A stretch of DNA of 64,000 nucleotides from JBFONV01 sp040779335 (GTDB lineage: Bacteria; Pseudomonadota; Gammaproteobacteria; Enterobacterales; Alteromonadaceae): contig JBFONV010000001.1 of the NCBI GenBank assembly GCA_040779335.1, forward strand, positions 372,001 through 436,000. The letters are read 5' to 3'. Every line of letters starts with the position of its first letter. The stretch's first letter is position 1. The position numbers were made by a program, and so were the translations under genes. The notes under the pieces are model-generated. The model saw only the letters and a program-made list of their open reading frames with translations. It was not told the origin of the DNA and did no database searches. Of the stretch, positions 32,337-42,038 are shown in pieces.

Positions 32337-35300
32337 ATGAGCGAGTTGATTGAACAATCATCGGAAAAAGCTTCGGGTATTATTGCCTGGTTCGCTAGAA
32401 ATGGCGTCGCAGCAAATTTACTCATGATCTCGATTCTTGTTCTTGGGATGTTTTCTTATCAGAGTATTAACAAAAAAATGTTCCCTGAATTTAATGCTAA
32501 TAGCATACGGGTGATGGTTGCGCACTTAGGGGCCGCGCCCGAAGAAGTTGAGCAGTCGGTAATTCTAAAAGTTGAAGAAGCGCTGGAAGATATAGAGGGG
32601 ATAAAACGCATTACTTCTACGGCGAATGAAGGCGTGGGCATTGTTAATATTGAACTACTGTCGGGTTATTCATTGTCTGAAAAACTTGATGAAATACAGA
32701 TGCAAGTTGATGCAATAACGACTTTTCCGGAACAAACAGAAAAGCCCCTAGTGACTAAATTAGAGTTTAAGAGTCAAGTACTTTGGCTCTCAGTGAACGG
32801 CTCGATGGATCGTCGTTCTCGTCAAGTCATGGCTCAGACTATTCGTGATGAAATTATGCTGTTACCCAGTGTTAATAGCGCAGAAGTTGTGGGGATGAGA
32901 GATTACGAAATAAGTATTGAGGTTTCTGAAGATAAGTTACAAAAATACGGCTTAACCTTTGACAATATCACTCAGGCAATACGAGCCTCATCTATTGATA
33001 TGCCTGGCGGTACCATTAAAACGCGTGGCGGTGATATTTTACTGCGCACACAAGGGCAGGCATACACGGGCATAGAATACAGTGACTTGGTATTAAAAAC
33101 CTCTCCCGATGGCACCCACTTATTATTATCTGATGTTGCTAACATTGTTGATGGTTTTGTTGAATCAGAGGGCTTTGCTCGTTTTGATGGTGAACATACC
33201 ACCAGTATTAGAGTGCAATCGACGGGTGATCAAAATGATCTGCAAATTGCAGAAGAAGTAAGACAATATGTTGAGAAAAAGAACTTAAATTTACCTAAAG
33301 GTGCGGAGCTTGAGATTTGGGGCGACTCTTCGTTTTATTTATCAGAACGCCTTAACATGATGCTGACCAACATGTTAATTGGATCGTTTTTAGTCTTTAT
33401 TGTCTTAACGTTATTTTTACGGATCAGGATTGCCTTTTGGGTGATGTTGGGGATCCCTATCAGCTTTTTTGGTGCTTTCATTATGATGCCGTTATTAGGT
33501 GATTGGTCGGTATCTATTAATTTACTGAGTTTATTTGCCTTTATTATGGTGTTGGGGATCGTCGTTGACGATGCCATAGTTATCGGTGAAAGTGCTTATT
33601 CAGAAATTCAGCGGTATGGCCATTCTACGGATAATATTATCCAAGGCACTATGCGTGTAGCAATGCCAGCAACTTTTGGGGTGTTAACGACCATTGCCGC
33701 CTTTGCGCCATTACTTTTTATTGATGCTAACTTTGCTGCATTTTTTAGGGCAATCGCCTTGGTCGTCAGCTTCTGTTTGGTTTTTTCTCTGATCGAATCA
33801 AAATGGATCTTACCGGCGCATTTAGCGCATATGAGATATATTCCACTAACAGCCGAAAATTCTAATCGATTAGAAAAGTTACAAATACGTTTTAAAGAAT
33901 GGCTCGAACATTTTATTCACCATACTTATAAGCCCTTGCTAGAGAAAACTATCTTGGCGCGTTATAACACCGTGGCGGTATTTATTGCCGGGTTAATTTT
34001 GGCGATTGGTTTGATTGCTGGCGCTTTTGTTAAAGTCGAAGTGTTCCCTAATGTTCCTAGTGATTTTATTCAAGGTAATCTCACTATGGTTGATGGTACT
34101 GCCCCAAGTGAACGCAATAAAGCTATAGACAAAATTATTGCAGCAGCCCTTAAAGTCGCGGACGAAAATAATCACGATGGTGTTAGTTTTCTTAAACATA
34201 CTATGGTTTTTACTCGGGGCAATACTGGCGCTGGTTTTCTTTTAGAATTAGTCAAGTCAGAGCATCGTGAACTTAATGCTTACGACATTGAAAAACTTTG
34301 GCGTAATGAAATAGGTGAAATCCCCGGCGCACGTGAGTTAAGATTTTTTGCTGGCACCAATGCTGGTGGCGGTGCTGCCATAGAATTCCAGCTAACTGGT
34401 AGAAATGATCAAGAATTAGAAGCCGCGGCTGAAGCCATTCAAAACAAGTTAAAAGAATATGAAGGGGTGTTTGATGTTCGAAACTCTTTTTCGCGTGGTA
34501 GCCAAGAAATCAAACTCGATATTAAACCTGAAGCAGAAGTATTAGGTATTACTTTGTCATCTCTGGCTAGACAAGTACGACAAGCATTTTATGGCGATGA
34601 AGCCCAACGTATTCAACGAGGTCGTGATGAATTAAAAGTCATGGTCAGGTATCCAGAAGAAAATCGTTTGTCTATAGCCGATCTTGAGGATATGTGGATA
34701 CGCACGCCGAAAGGTGAAAAAGTGCCCTTTTATCAAGTCGCGGAGATATCTATTGGCCAAGGTTTTTCCAGTATTACCCGCATTAATCAAAAACGCTCTA
34801 TTACCGTTTCAGCCGACATTGACAGCGAAAAAGTCGAGTCTCGCAAAGTAGTAACAGAGATGAATGAAGAAAACATTCCTGCGATACTCAGTGATTATCC
34901 TAGTGTTAAATATGGTGTTGAGGGGGCAAGTAAAGATCAGGCCGACTTTTTACGTCAGCTAGGCATGGCAGGTATTGGTGCGTTGTTTCTAATATATGGG
35001 CTCATTGCTATTCCCACTAAATCTTACGCGCAACCGTTGGTTATCATGTCAGTAATACCCTTTGGTATTATCGGTGCTATCTTTGGTCATTGGTTATTAG
35101 GCAAAACCATTAACATGATGTCGATGTATGGTTTTATTGCGTTAGCAGGCGTTGTTGTTAATGATAGTTTGATCATGGTGGACTTTATCAACAAAGCGAA
35201 ACGCTCAGGATTAAAAATGATCGAGGTGGTAACTCAGGCGGGTACTCAGCGATTTAGAGCAATACTACTGACGTCATTAACGACATTTTTTGGTATTTTC

Positions 35301-35492
35301 CCTTTATACTTTGAAAGCAGTTTGCAGGCGCAATTTATTATTCCCATGGCGATATCACTAGGATTTGGTATTGTGTTTGCTACGGTGATCACCTTGTTTT
35401 TGATTCCATCGCTTTACATGATAAAAGAAGATGTACGCAACGTTTTTAGTAGGAAACACCACTCAGAAACTCATACGCCAATCACAGAGTAA
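32337..35492 (+). CDS. RND family efflux transporter permease
   Basis: 1051 residues with the 12-helix RND architecture: TM1 near residues 20-38, a large periplasmic loop, TM2-6 about 340-490, TM7 about 548-568, a second loop, and TM8-12 up to about 1030. The proton-relay pair is visible as VLGIVVDDAIVIGE in TM4. The opening KASGIIAWFARNGVAANLLMISILVLGMFSYQSINKKMFPEF is typical of the acriflavin-resistance-type permeases common in marine gammaproteobacteria. Substrate unknown. It is co-transcribed with the adaptor upstream. Confidence 0.95.
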   Translation: MSELIEQSSEKASGIIAWFARNGVAANLLMISILVLGMFSYQSINKKMFPEFNANSIRVMVAHLGAAPEEVEQSVILKVEEALEDIEGIKRITSTANEGVGIVNIELLSGYSLSEKLDEIQMQVDAITTFPEQTEKPLVTKLEFKSQVLWLSVNGSMDRRSRQVMAQTIRDEIMLLPSVNSAEVVGMRDYEISIEVSEDKLQKYGLTFDNITQAIRASSIDMPGGTIKTRGGDILLRTQGQAYTGIEYSDLVLKTSPDGTHLLLSDVANIVDGFVESEGFARFDGEHTTSIRVQSTGDQNDLQIAEEVRQYVEKKNLNLPKGAELEIWGDSSFYLSERLNMMLTNMLIGSFLVFIVLTLFLRIRIAFWVMLGIPISFFGAFIMMPLLGDWSVSINLLSLFAFIMVLGIVVDDAIVIGESAYSEIQRYGHSTDNIIQGTMRVAMPATFGVLTTIAAFAPLLFIDANFAAFFRAIALVVSFCLVFSLIESKWILPAHLAHMRYIPLTAENSNRLEKLQIRFKEWLEHFIHHTYKPLLEKTILARYNTVAVFIAGLILAIGLIAGAFVKVEVFPNVPSDFIQGNLTMVDGTAPSERNKAIDKIIAAALKVADENNHDGVSFLKHTMVFTRGNTGAGFLLELVKSEHRELNAYDIEKLWRNEIGEIPGARELRFFAGTNAGGGAAIEFQLTGRNDQELEAAAEAIQNKLKEYEGVFDVRNSFSRGSQEIKLDIKPEAEVLGITLSSLARQVRQAFYGDEAQRIQRGRDELKVMVRYPEENRLSIADLEDMWIRTPKGEKVPFYQVAEISIGQGFSSITRINQKRSITVSADIDSEKVESRKVVTEMNEENIPAILSDYPSVKYGVEGASKDQADFLRQLGMAGIGALFLIYGLIAIPTKSYAQPLVIMSVIPFGIIGAIFGHWLLGKTINMMSMYGFIALAGVVVNDSLIMVDFINKAKRSGLKMIEVVTQAGTQRFRAILLTSLTTFFGIFPLYFESSLQAQFIIPMAISLGFGIVFATVITLFLIPSLYMIKEDVRNVFSRKHHSETHTPITE

Positions 35493-35904
35493 ATCATTTA
35501 ATTAACCTCGCAAGTTGGCCCAGAAATAAAGACTTATATTTCTGGGCCGCCCGCTAAGTACCATAAGTGCATTTATTACTTTTGGCACTGTTGGCATCAC
35601 ACATCACTTTGTATTCTTGCACCACTTTTATTGCAAGAGATAAAAATGCAAAGGCGCTTTAAATAGCCCCAGCGGTCGGCGTTTTTTGATGCTATTGCAC
35701 GTTCAAATTTACCGCTATGCTTCACGTACTATCTTGCCTAAACATCAAATAAACGACTGTAAAAGTAATCTTAAAAATCCCAACTATCATTAATCAAAAA
35801 TATTGTTCGAACTGTCAAATTTTTTGCGTTGGTAATCTCGGTAGTAAAGAATAAACTGCAGCTAATTAGTATGCATTCTTTGTGAAAGGTTGTTTGAGGT
35901 ATCA
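35493..35904. other. gap after the RND permease: hairpin and possible gene remnant
   Basis: A strong inverted repeat (GGCCCAGAAATA, 35517-35528; TATTTCTGGGCC, 35537-35548) lies 25 bases after the permease stop and may end transcription, though no T run follows. On the minus strand from about 35655 to 35554 the frame reads KVVQEYKVMCDANSAKSNK and ends CTYGT-stop, which looks coding but has no good start codon; it may be the end of a decayed gene. The rest is unassigned. Confidence 0.5.
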
Positions 35905-35997
35905 ATGAAAAAGCATTCAAATGTAATGGTAGATGTTTATGTCGTTATCTTTATTTTGCTCAGTATTCTAATTTCTGTCGCAACTATGGCAAGTTAG
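35905..35997 (+). CDS. possible 30-residue single-span membrane protein
   Basis: ATG at 35905 is preceded by GAGGT four bases upstream. The peptide is MKKHSNVMVDVYVVIFIL followed by LSILISVATMAS, i.e. a short basic start then one hydrophobic helix of about 20 residues. This fits the pattern of bacterial small membrane proteins. There is no homology that I recognise and the frame is short, so it may be chance. It stands between the RND permease and tamB on the opposite strand to tamB. Confidence 0.35.
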   Translation: MKKHSNVMVDVYVVIFILLSILISVATMAS

Positions 35998-36079
35998 CGA
36001 GAGCTATACAGTTTAAATAACTATTAGCATGAGTTATTAATTCTAATGGCGTTATAGTAATTAATGTAGCTGTGACAAT

Positions 36080-39000
36080 CTACTCAATATCGAACGAAAA
36101 ATAAAGATCAGCAGATCGCTCTAATCCTGAGACAGTTTCAATCCACAAACGGTTTAATAAGTAAAACCTCACTGTTAATTCATTGATAGGCTCTGAAACA
36201 CCTATACCGTATTTTAAGTATAAGTTATCACCAATATAACCCGCGATAGCTGCTTGGTTCTCATCGCCTTCCAGTTCTACATTATTAATTAGAGGGATTT
36301 TTTCTATGGTTTCTAATACCCCCGAAGCGTTGGCTAAAGTCGCTCCTAAGGCTATTCCTAATGTATTGTTACTTTGAGCTTTGGTGTCAATGCCTTTACC
36401 TCTGGTAATATAGGAGAGAATTTCCGTTTTTGACTTTATCGGGGTGGAAAATAAATTTACTGCTAATGCGTTAGCTGGGCCATATATTTCTATCCCAGCG
36501 GTGACATTTTCTTTTGATATATAACGAGCGGCGCGCACATCAACTAATGGATTATCTATCGGACCATTAAACGATAGTCGACTATTATTAACTGATAATT
36601 TTTGACCGTAGGCTTTATACAATCCATCTGAAATAGTCAGATCACCAAACAGCTGTAAGGGATAATGAGGTTGTTGTTTTGCTTGCAATTTACCGCCTAA
36701 TAGACCATTAAAACCGTAGCCGGATACTGTTATATTGTTAGCGATATAAATGTTAATATCAGTTTCAACGTTAAAACGCGTCGGTTTTTCTATTTCGATA
36801 CCTTCGTCATTGACAATAATAATGTCGTCACTAACCGCAATACTGCCGGTCGGTAATTGGAGTAAGGTTAATTTACCTTTAGATACGTTGACATCGCCAA
36901 TTAGCTTTAGCGTATCTTTTGTTATTTTAACGTTCAATTTAGGCGATAAGGTGGCACTTGCCATTGGCGGATGCGACAATTCAAGTTCATCAGCATTTAT
37001 TTCAAATTCAGCCATAAAAGCATTTTGCCAATTTAGTTTGCCAAGTAAACTTGCTTTATTACTATTAATTAGACCCTCACTAGCCAGTAATGCTCTATGG
37101 CCAAGCAATTCAATATCTATCTGCCATTCATCTAAGCTATTGACTGTTCTTATTGGCTTAATAGAGGTGTCGGTGATATTGATATTACCGTTAAATTCAG
37201 GAGATGAAATCGTGCCATCGATATCAATATCAGCATTGAGAGTGCCGTTCAATTCTCTTATTTCTGAAAAGTAACCTTGTAGAAAAAATAAACTGAGGTT
37301 ATTTGCTGTAAATTTCCCTGATAATTTGTTTGTGGTTAATTCTAGCGCCGCTTCGAGGTCTAAAACCGCTTTATCTGATGACTGTTCAGGGTAAAGTCGT
37401 AAATGAGACGTTAACTTTTTATCGTTATATCTAAAAGCTCCCGTTCCTCGTTTCCAAGAAACATTGAGCGGTTGTCCTTCAATGTTTTCACTTTTAAGTA
37501 ATTGTATATTACCTTGCTCAATATCAGTATTTACCGACCAATCTATTTCTTTTGGTGATGACCACTTTACGTCGATGTTGTTGTGTATTTTTGTAGTGAC
37601 AAGAATATCATCAGGAATAAAAACGTCGCCAACTTCTGCTAAATTAATATCCGCAGTTAGTGTTAATTTACCTGACTCTTGAATCGTAAAATCATCATTG
37701 ACACATAGTTCAACACTTTTTCCTATCCAGCAATGCTGCTGTATTGCCACGCTATGTGTAGGGTAGTCATACGTTAGTGAAAGGTTTTTATCTGTTTGCC
37801 ACATTCGACCAAGATATTTGATCGAGCTATCAGTAAATAGAGCATGCCATTTTTTAGTTTTGGCTGACCATTTACTTGTTAACGAAAAGTTGGCCGCTAA
37901 GTCACCCAACCAATTAATATTAACTGTCTGCTGCTCTATATCACCAAGTAGAGTTGCTCCAACATTAATTAACTCTGAATCTTTCCATCGTAATTTCTCA
38001 CTGTTTACGATTAAATCGGTTTTGTGCTGTTTAAATAATTGATAGCTTGCTTGCAATAAAACCTCAGGACTAGCGATATCTTGCCAATAAAATTGTGTTA
38101 CCTTACCGTCTATTTTCAATATGGGATTGTCGAGTAGACCATCGATGGTCAATGTTGATACTAGATTGCCCCGGCTATTAGCTATTAACTGTTCTAGTTT
38201 TGGAACAGCTAGTTCGCCTTTAACGTGCCAAAACTCATCCGTATAGCCGTTCAGTTTTAATACTGCGTCACCAACTGTTAACGAAAAGTGACTAGGTTTA
38301 ATTTGCCACTTGCTATCAAACGCAAGTGTACCTAATGCTTTTATCGGCTGATCGTTTAGCGAGCCATTAAGTGAAGCATTTGCAATATTTAACGACCAAT
38401 TGTTGTTTTGCAGCATGCTTTTTAGCTGAATAGAGCCAGCTAGTCTACCATGTGGAAAGTTTTCAATTTCAGGCAATATGGGTAAGGTTACGCCTGTTGA
38501 TTGAGCGTCAAATTGAAAAACGTTGCCATTCTTATAACCCCATTTCCCTTTGAGGTTCAACATACTATTAGTGTTTTTGTCGATAATAGTAAGTGTTTTC
38601 ACGGTAAGTGTTTTATCATCGAGGTGGCCATTAAGGTTGAGTTCTGCATTTTTATAGCCGTGCGCGCTAATTATCGCGTGGAGAGTGAAATTTTGTCTGC
38701 TAATATCTCCCGATATATCTAATAACGCACTAGATGGTTTATCTGCTGCCAATTGTTTATCAAAAAAATCCAGTTTTTCTACTATTAACTCACTATTAAA
38801 TGGCAGTGTGGGTTGTGTTAAATCAATGTTACCCAGAGCAGAGAGTTGTACTTTACCCAATAGCTTACTGTTAAAGCTAAGTGACGATAGAGTTCCCTTA
38901 AACTGGGTTTTATGTTTCGTACCAGCTAGTTGTGGTATTGAATCAATATTACTCAAATCACTGGCGGCAGTTATGTTAATTTGATACGGGAATTTAAAAG

Positions 39001-39841
39001 AAATATCACCAGCAAGTGTCGCGGCACCATGCAGGTTGTGGTTGCTCGCTAAGTCTAGAATAGTTAAATCAGCCGCGTGCCAATTTAATGAAAACAAACT
39101 GTTAGTTAGTGCTAAATTTGGCTCTTCATTATCATTGGATTTAAGGATTAATTGGCCGATATTAGCCTTTTTTATTTGTAAGGTTAACGGAATATTTATG
39201 TCTGGCAATGAAGCAAGTGACCAAGTATTGTCTGCATTTTTTTCAGGCGGACGAGCGACTGCTTTTTTATTCACTAACTTGTTTTTACTATCTAAGGTGA
39301 TCAATAGCTTATTAACGCTAGGGTTGCTTAAGCGAAGAAGTGAGCGTTTTAAAAATGCGCCAGTATTAATATTTTCAGCATTAACCACGGTATTATTTAC
39401 CGAAATAAATGTTTTTCTGCTGCTGATTTTTTTTGCTTCAATAGCGAAAGGAAATTTAATAAGTTCATTACTTGACGGTATTTGCTCAGCCTGTTGCTTG
39501 AGTTGATTGACGGTTATCTTTAAATCATCAATATTTAATTCATCAATACATAGCTTTTTTGTCCAAACACAAGCCGCGTTTAGTTTTAGGACCACATTTT
39601 TGGCATGTATTTCGGTATTATTGTTATGCTTTAGTGATAACTGAGAAAAGGTTATATTTTTCAGAAGAATGCCGTCTTTATAGACAACAGTGATCGGTGT
39701 AGTTTTATTTATAATGACGACCGTAAGATGAGAGCCCCACGGGGTTGAAAGCATTAAAGCAATAACGCATAGAATAGCCGTCACTGAGGCCAAAATTATA
39801 CTAGGTAACTTGAGTCTAGATAATTTAAGAGAATTCCGCAT
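36080..39841 (-). CDS. tamB: translocation and assembly module inner-membrane protein TamB
   Basis: 1253 residues. An N-terminal signal anchor (about 17-34, ILASVTAILCVIALMLS) is followed by a very long beta-rich AsmA-like/TamB region of repeated amphipathic strands that spans the periplasm, and the conserved C-terminal DUF490/TamB domain (about 900-1253, with VSGYGFNGLLGGKLQAKQQPHYPLQ, GLYKAYGQKLSV and YLKYGIGVSEPINELTVRFYL). TamB acts with TamA in outer-membrane protein assembly and, by recent work on AsmA-like proteins, in phospholipid transport. Its ATG follows the tamA stop directly, which implies coupling. Confidence 0.95.
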   Translation of the reverse strand: MRNSLKLSRLKLPSIILASVTAILCVIALMLSTPWGSHLTVVIINKTTPITVVYKDGILLKNITFSQLSLKHNNNTEIHAKNVVLKLNAACVWTKKLCIDELNIDDLKITVNQLKQQAEQIPSSNELIKFPFAIEAKKISSRKTFISVNNTVVNAENINTGAFLKRSLLRLSNPSVNKLLITLDSKNKLVNKKAVARPPEKNADNTWSLASLPDINIPLTLQIKKANIGQLILKSNDNEEPNLALTNSLFSLNWHAADLTILDLASNHNLHGAATLAGDISFKFPYQINITAASDLSNIDSIPQLAGTKHKTQFKGTLSSLSFNSKLLGKVQLSALGNIDLTQPTLPFNSELIVEKLDFFDKQLAADKPSSALLDISGDISRQNFTLHAIISAHGYKNAELNLNGHLDDKTLTVKTLTIIDKNTNSMLNLKGKWGYKNGNVFQFDAQSTGVTLPILPEIENFPHGRLAGSIQLKSMLQNNNWSLNIANASLNGSLNDQPIKALGTLAFDSKWQIKPSHFSLTVGDAVLKLNGYTDEFWHVKGELAVPKLEQLIANSRGNLVSTLTIDGLLDNPILKIDGKVTQFYWQDIASPEVLLQASYQLFKQHKTDLIVNSEKLRWKDSELINVGATLLGDIEQQTVNINWLGDLAANFSLTSKWSAKTKKWHALFTDSSIKYLGRMWQTDKNLSLTYDYPTHSVAIQQHCWIGKSVELCVNDDFTIQESGKLTLTADINLAEVGDVFIPDDILVTTKIHNNIDVKWSSPKEIDWSVNTDIEQGNIQLLKSENIEGQPLNVSWKRGTGAFRYNDKKLTSHLRLYPEQSSDKAVLDLEAALELTTNKLSGKFTANNLSLFFLQGYFSEIRELNGTLNADIDIDGTISSPEFNGNINITDTSIKPIRTVNSLDEWQIDIELLGHRALLASEGLINSNKASLLGKLNWQNAFMAEFEINADELELSHPPMASATLSPKLNVKITKDTLKLIGDVNVSKGKLTLLQLPTGSIAVSDDIIIVNDEGIEIEKPTRFNVETDINIYIANNITVSGYGFNGLLGGKLQAKQQPHYPLQLFGDLTISDGLYKAYGQKLSVNNSRLSFNGPIDNPLVDVRAARYISKENVTAGIEIYGPANALAVNLFSTPIKSKTEILSYITRGKGIDTKAQSNNTLGIALGATLANASGVLETIEKIPLINNVELEGDENQAAIAGYIGDNLYLKYGIGVSEPINELTVRFYLLNRLWIETVSGLERSADLYFSFDIE

Positions 39842-41626
39842 TTACAGCTCTGCCCCTAAGTTGAAGTGGATCCGCCATGAAGGGTTGTCTTTGCTCAAGC
39901 TATAACCAAGATCCAAACGAATGGCACCGATCGGAGATAAATAATGAATGCCAGGCCCAATGCTATACTTGAGTTTCATGTTGTTTTTTGTATATGCATC
40001 ACCGGCATCGACAAATAATACAGCACGCCATTTTTCAGCAAACTGATATTGATATTCAAAACTACCCACTGATAGTCTTGAGCCACCGACAACAAGTTGA
40101 TTTTTTTGGCCGTCTGAAATGTCTTTATCACTACTTACACGTGAGCCTATAGAGTGGTAAGCAAACCCTCTAATGCTTTGATCTCCACCGGTAAAAAACC
40201 TGAGGGAAGGAGACAACTTGCTCAAGCCTGCTGAATCTGGTTCTAATATACCGAATTCGGCTCTGGCAACAAAACGATGTTTTTCGTTGATGTTGGTTAT
40301 GTATTTCCATTTCGCATGAAATCGAGCAAGGTTGATATCAGCTTCTATGGCAGTATGACTGATTTCAAGATTATAGTACTGGCTAAATCCTTTACTTGGA
40401 TTAACAGGGGAACCGCCGCGAGTGACCTTTGACCAAGTTATGCCGGGTATAAAGTATGTAGTTGCATACTTGTCACCATCGCGAGACCAGTCTTCCTGTA
40501 AATAGCGTAAATAGTATTCAGAAATCAAACCTGTTTTGTTTCGAATTCTACTTAGTCTAGCAGACCAATATTTACTCGATATATCGCCATATATATCATC
40601 TTCCAATCTAAGTTCAAATTGCAATATGTCTTTGAGCGGGTGGCTTAAGGGAATGGTGTAATTAAATTGCCCTACAGGATTGATGCGAGAATATGTGATT
40701 TTAGTTTTTTGTTGGTGCCCATAACTGTTAATGAGTGGCGTTTCCCATCCTGCTGATACCCGCAAATCAGTGTCTGTTGCGTAGCCAATACCAAATTCTA
40801 AATGATGTTTATCATTAATTTCCAAATTTACGTCAATCGGAATTTTGCCATCACTACTGATATTGGTTTTTGGTGTAATAATAACATTATCAAAATATTG
40901 CGTTTGTACTAATTGATTTTGAAATTCACGTAAGTGCTTTATATGATAAGGTTCGCTTGCTTTAAAAGGCACCAATTGTGTTAATAATTCATCTTCTATT
41001 TCAACGTCACTAAAGTTTATTTCACCAAAATGATATTGTTGTCCTGTATCAAAATGAATATAAATTTCCGCGCTATGATAGCTTTGGTGAATAGCAATGC
41101 GGCTCTCTAGAAATCGGGCATCAAAGTAGCCATATTTTAATGCTAATGAGGTAAGTGAAATTTTAAAGTCTTCATATATGCCATGGTTGAGCTTTTTATT
41201 ATCTTCAAAAATATTTTGTCTAATAAATTCTTTAAATATTGGATCTGTTTGTCCGTCACCTGAAATGATGAATTTAGTAGATTTAACTAGCGTCGGTTCG
41301 TTAAGCATTACCTCTATGTTTAAATGCCAAGGTCCATCTGTGTTTTCAAGTGTTGTGATAGTTATGTCTGAACGATAATAACCTAGTGCTTGTAACGCTT
41401 TAGTGACCTTATTTTTCGCATTGTAAATAAACAACCGTCGTTCGGCTTGGTTGTTGGGTAAATCCCCTAAATGACTATTGATATTGTTGATAATATCCAT
41501 AGGGATATCTTTATTTACACTGAAATTAAGATTATTCGCCGACACAAAAATAGGTATAAAAAATACCAATAAAAGTAACAGACTTTTATGCATCATCATT
41601 AAATCAGTACATGTCTTTTTAATCAT
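39842..41626 (-). CDS. tamA: outer-membrane autotransporter assembly factor TamA
   Basis: 594 residues of the Omp85 superfamily. A signal peptide (HKSLLLLLVFFIPIFVSA) is followed by three POTRA domains (about 25-265) and a 16-strand barrel domain (about 270-594) with the hallmark FFTGGDQSIRGFAYHSIGSR and the C-terminal GPGIHYLSPIGAIRLDLGYSL. The true start may be one of the internal Met codons just before the signal peptide (MMMHKSL). It is the first gene of a tamAB operon with zero-base spacing. Confidence 0.96.
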   Translation of the reverse strand: MIKKTCTDLMMMHKSLLLLLVFFIPIFVSANNLNFSVNKDIPMDIINNINSHLGDLPNNQAERRLFIYNAKNKVTKALQALGYYRSDITITTLENTDGPWHLNIEVMLNEPTLVKSTKFIISGDGQTDPIFKEFIRQNIFEDNKKLNHGIYEDFKISLTSLALKYGYFDARFLESRIAIHQSYHSAEIYIHFDTGQQYHFGEINFSDVEIEDELLTQLVPFKASEPYHIKHLREFQNQLVQTQYFDNVIITPKTNISSDGKIPIDVNLEINDKHHLEFGIGYATDTDLRVSAGWETPLINSYGHQQKTKITYSRINPVGQFNYTIPLSHPLKDILQFELRLEDDIYGDISSKYWSARLSRIRNKTGLISEYYLRYLQEDWSRDGDKYATTYFIPGITWSKVTRGGSPVNPSKGFSQYYNLEISHTAIEADINLARFHAKWKYITNINEKHRFVARAEFGILEPDSAGLSKLSPSLRFFTGGDQSIRGFAYHSIGSRVSSDKDISDGQKNQLVVGGSRLSVGSFEYQYQFAEKWRAVLFVDAGDAYTKNNMKLKYSIGPGIHYLSPIGAIRLDLGYSLSKDNPSWRIHFNLGAEL

Positions 41627-42038
41627 TTGTTTAGGAATAATAATGTGTTTTACTTTTTATGGTTACATCAATGAAGAATTCATAACTCTTGAACAGAACG
41701 TTATAAATATTGTGTATTCATGTATATGGGATCCCCATATTTTGTTAACTAGTTGATTTATAAAATCTGCTGTTAGAGGTATACAACAAAGATTATAGCG
41801 TGTTTTATATTGGATTATCCGAATTTATCGTAGCCTGCTAAACATAGCTCTAAACGCACACTGGCCGTTACAAGTGTAAATATGGCTTAACATCATTGGC
41901 AAAAAGTGATTTTTTGCCTTTAAGTAGCGAGTCACAGAATCTATACCATCCGAGAAGTGTTCACGTAACGTACAATCTTGAAATTTGCTAAATAAAGGGT
42001 TGGTACGCACAAATATAATAAGTTAATGTGGCGTATCA
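41627..42038. other. region between tamA and the MscS gene
   Basis: 412 bases holding the tamA promoter side and, on the minus strand, an unassigned 61-codon frame (listed separately). An IR-like GGATCCCCATATTTT stretch near 41730 is not clearly functional. No other gene is evident. Confidence 0.5.
41825..42010 (-). CDS. hypothetical 61-residue frame, possibly a gene fragment
   Basis: GTG-initiated frame whose peptide has protein-like composition (FSKFQDCTLREHFSDGIDSV, TRYLKAKNHFLPMMLSHIYT, then CNGQC). No ribosome-binding site precedes it. I do not recognise the family. It may be the N-terminal piece of a decayed gene (a transposase or enzyme N-terminus is conceivable) or a chance frame. 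It is the only sizeable frame in this gap. Confidence 0.22.
   Translation of the reverse strand: MRTNPLFSKFQDCTLREHFSDGIDSVTRYLKAKNHFLPMMLSHIYTCNGQCAFRAMFSRLR

Noticed and set aside
36750..37274. 174-codon plus-strand frame inside tamB
   Set aside because: Antisense to a secure gene; long antisense frames recur through tamB because of its strand-rich composition.
39036..39506. 156-codon plus-strand frame inside tamB
   Set aside because: Same reason as the other tamB shadow; no ribosome site and no recognisable domain.
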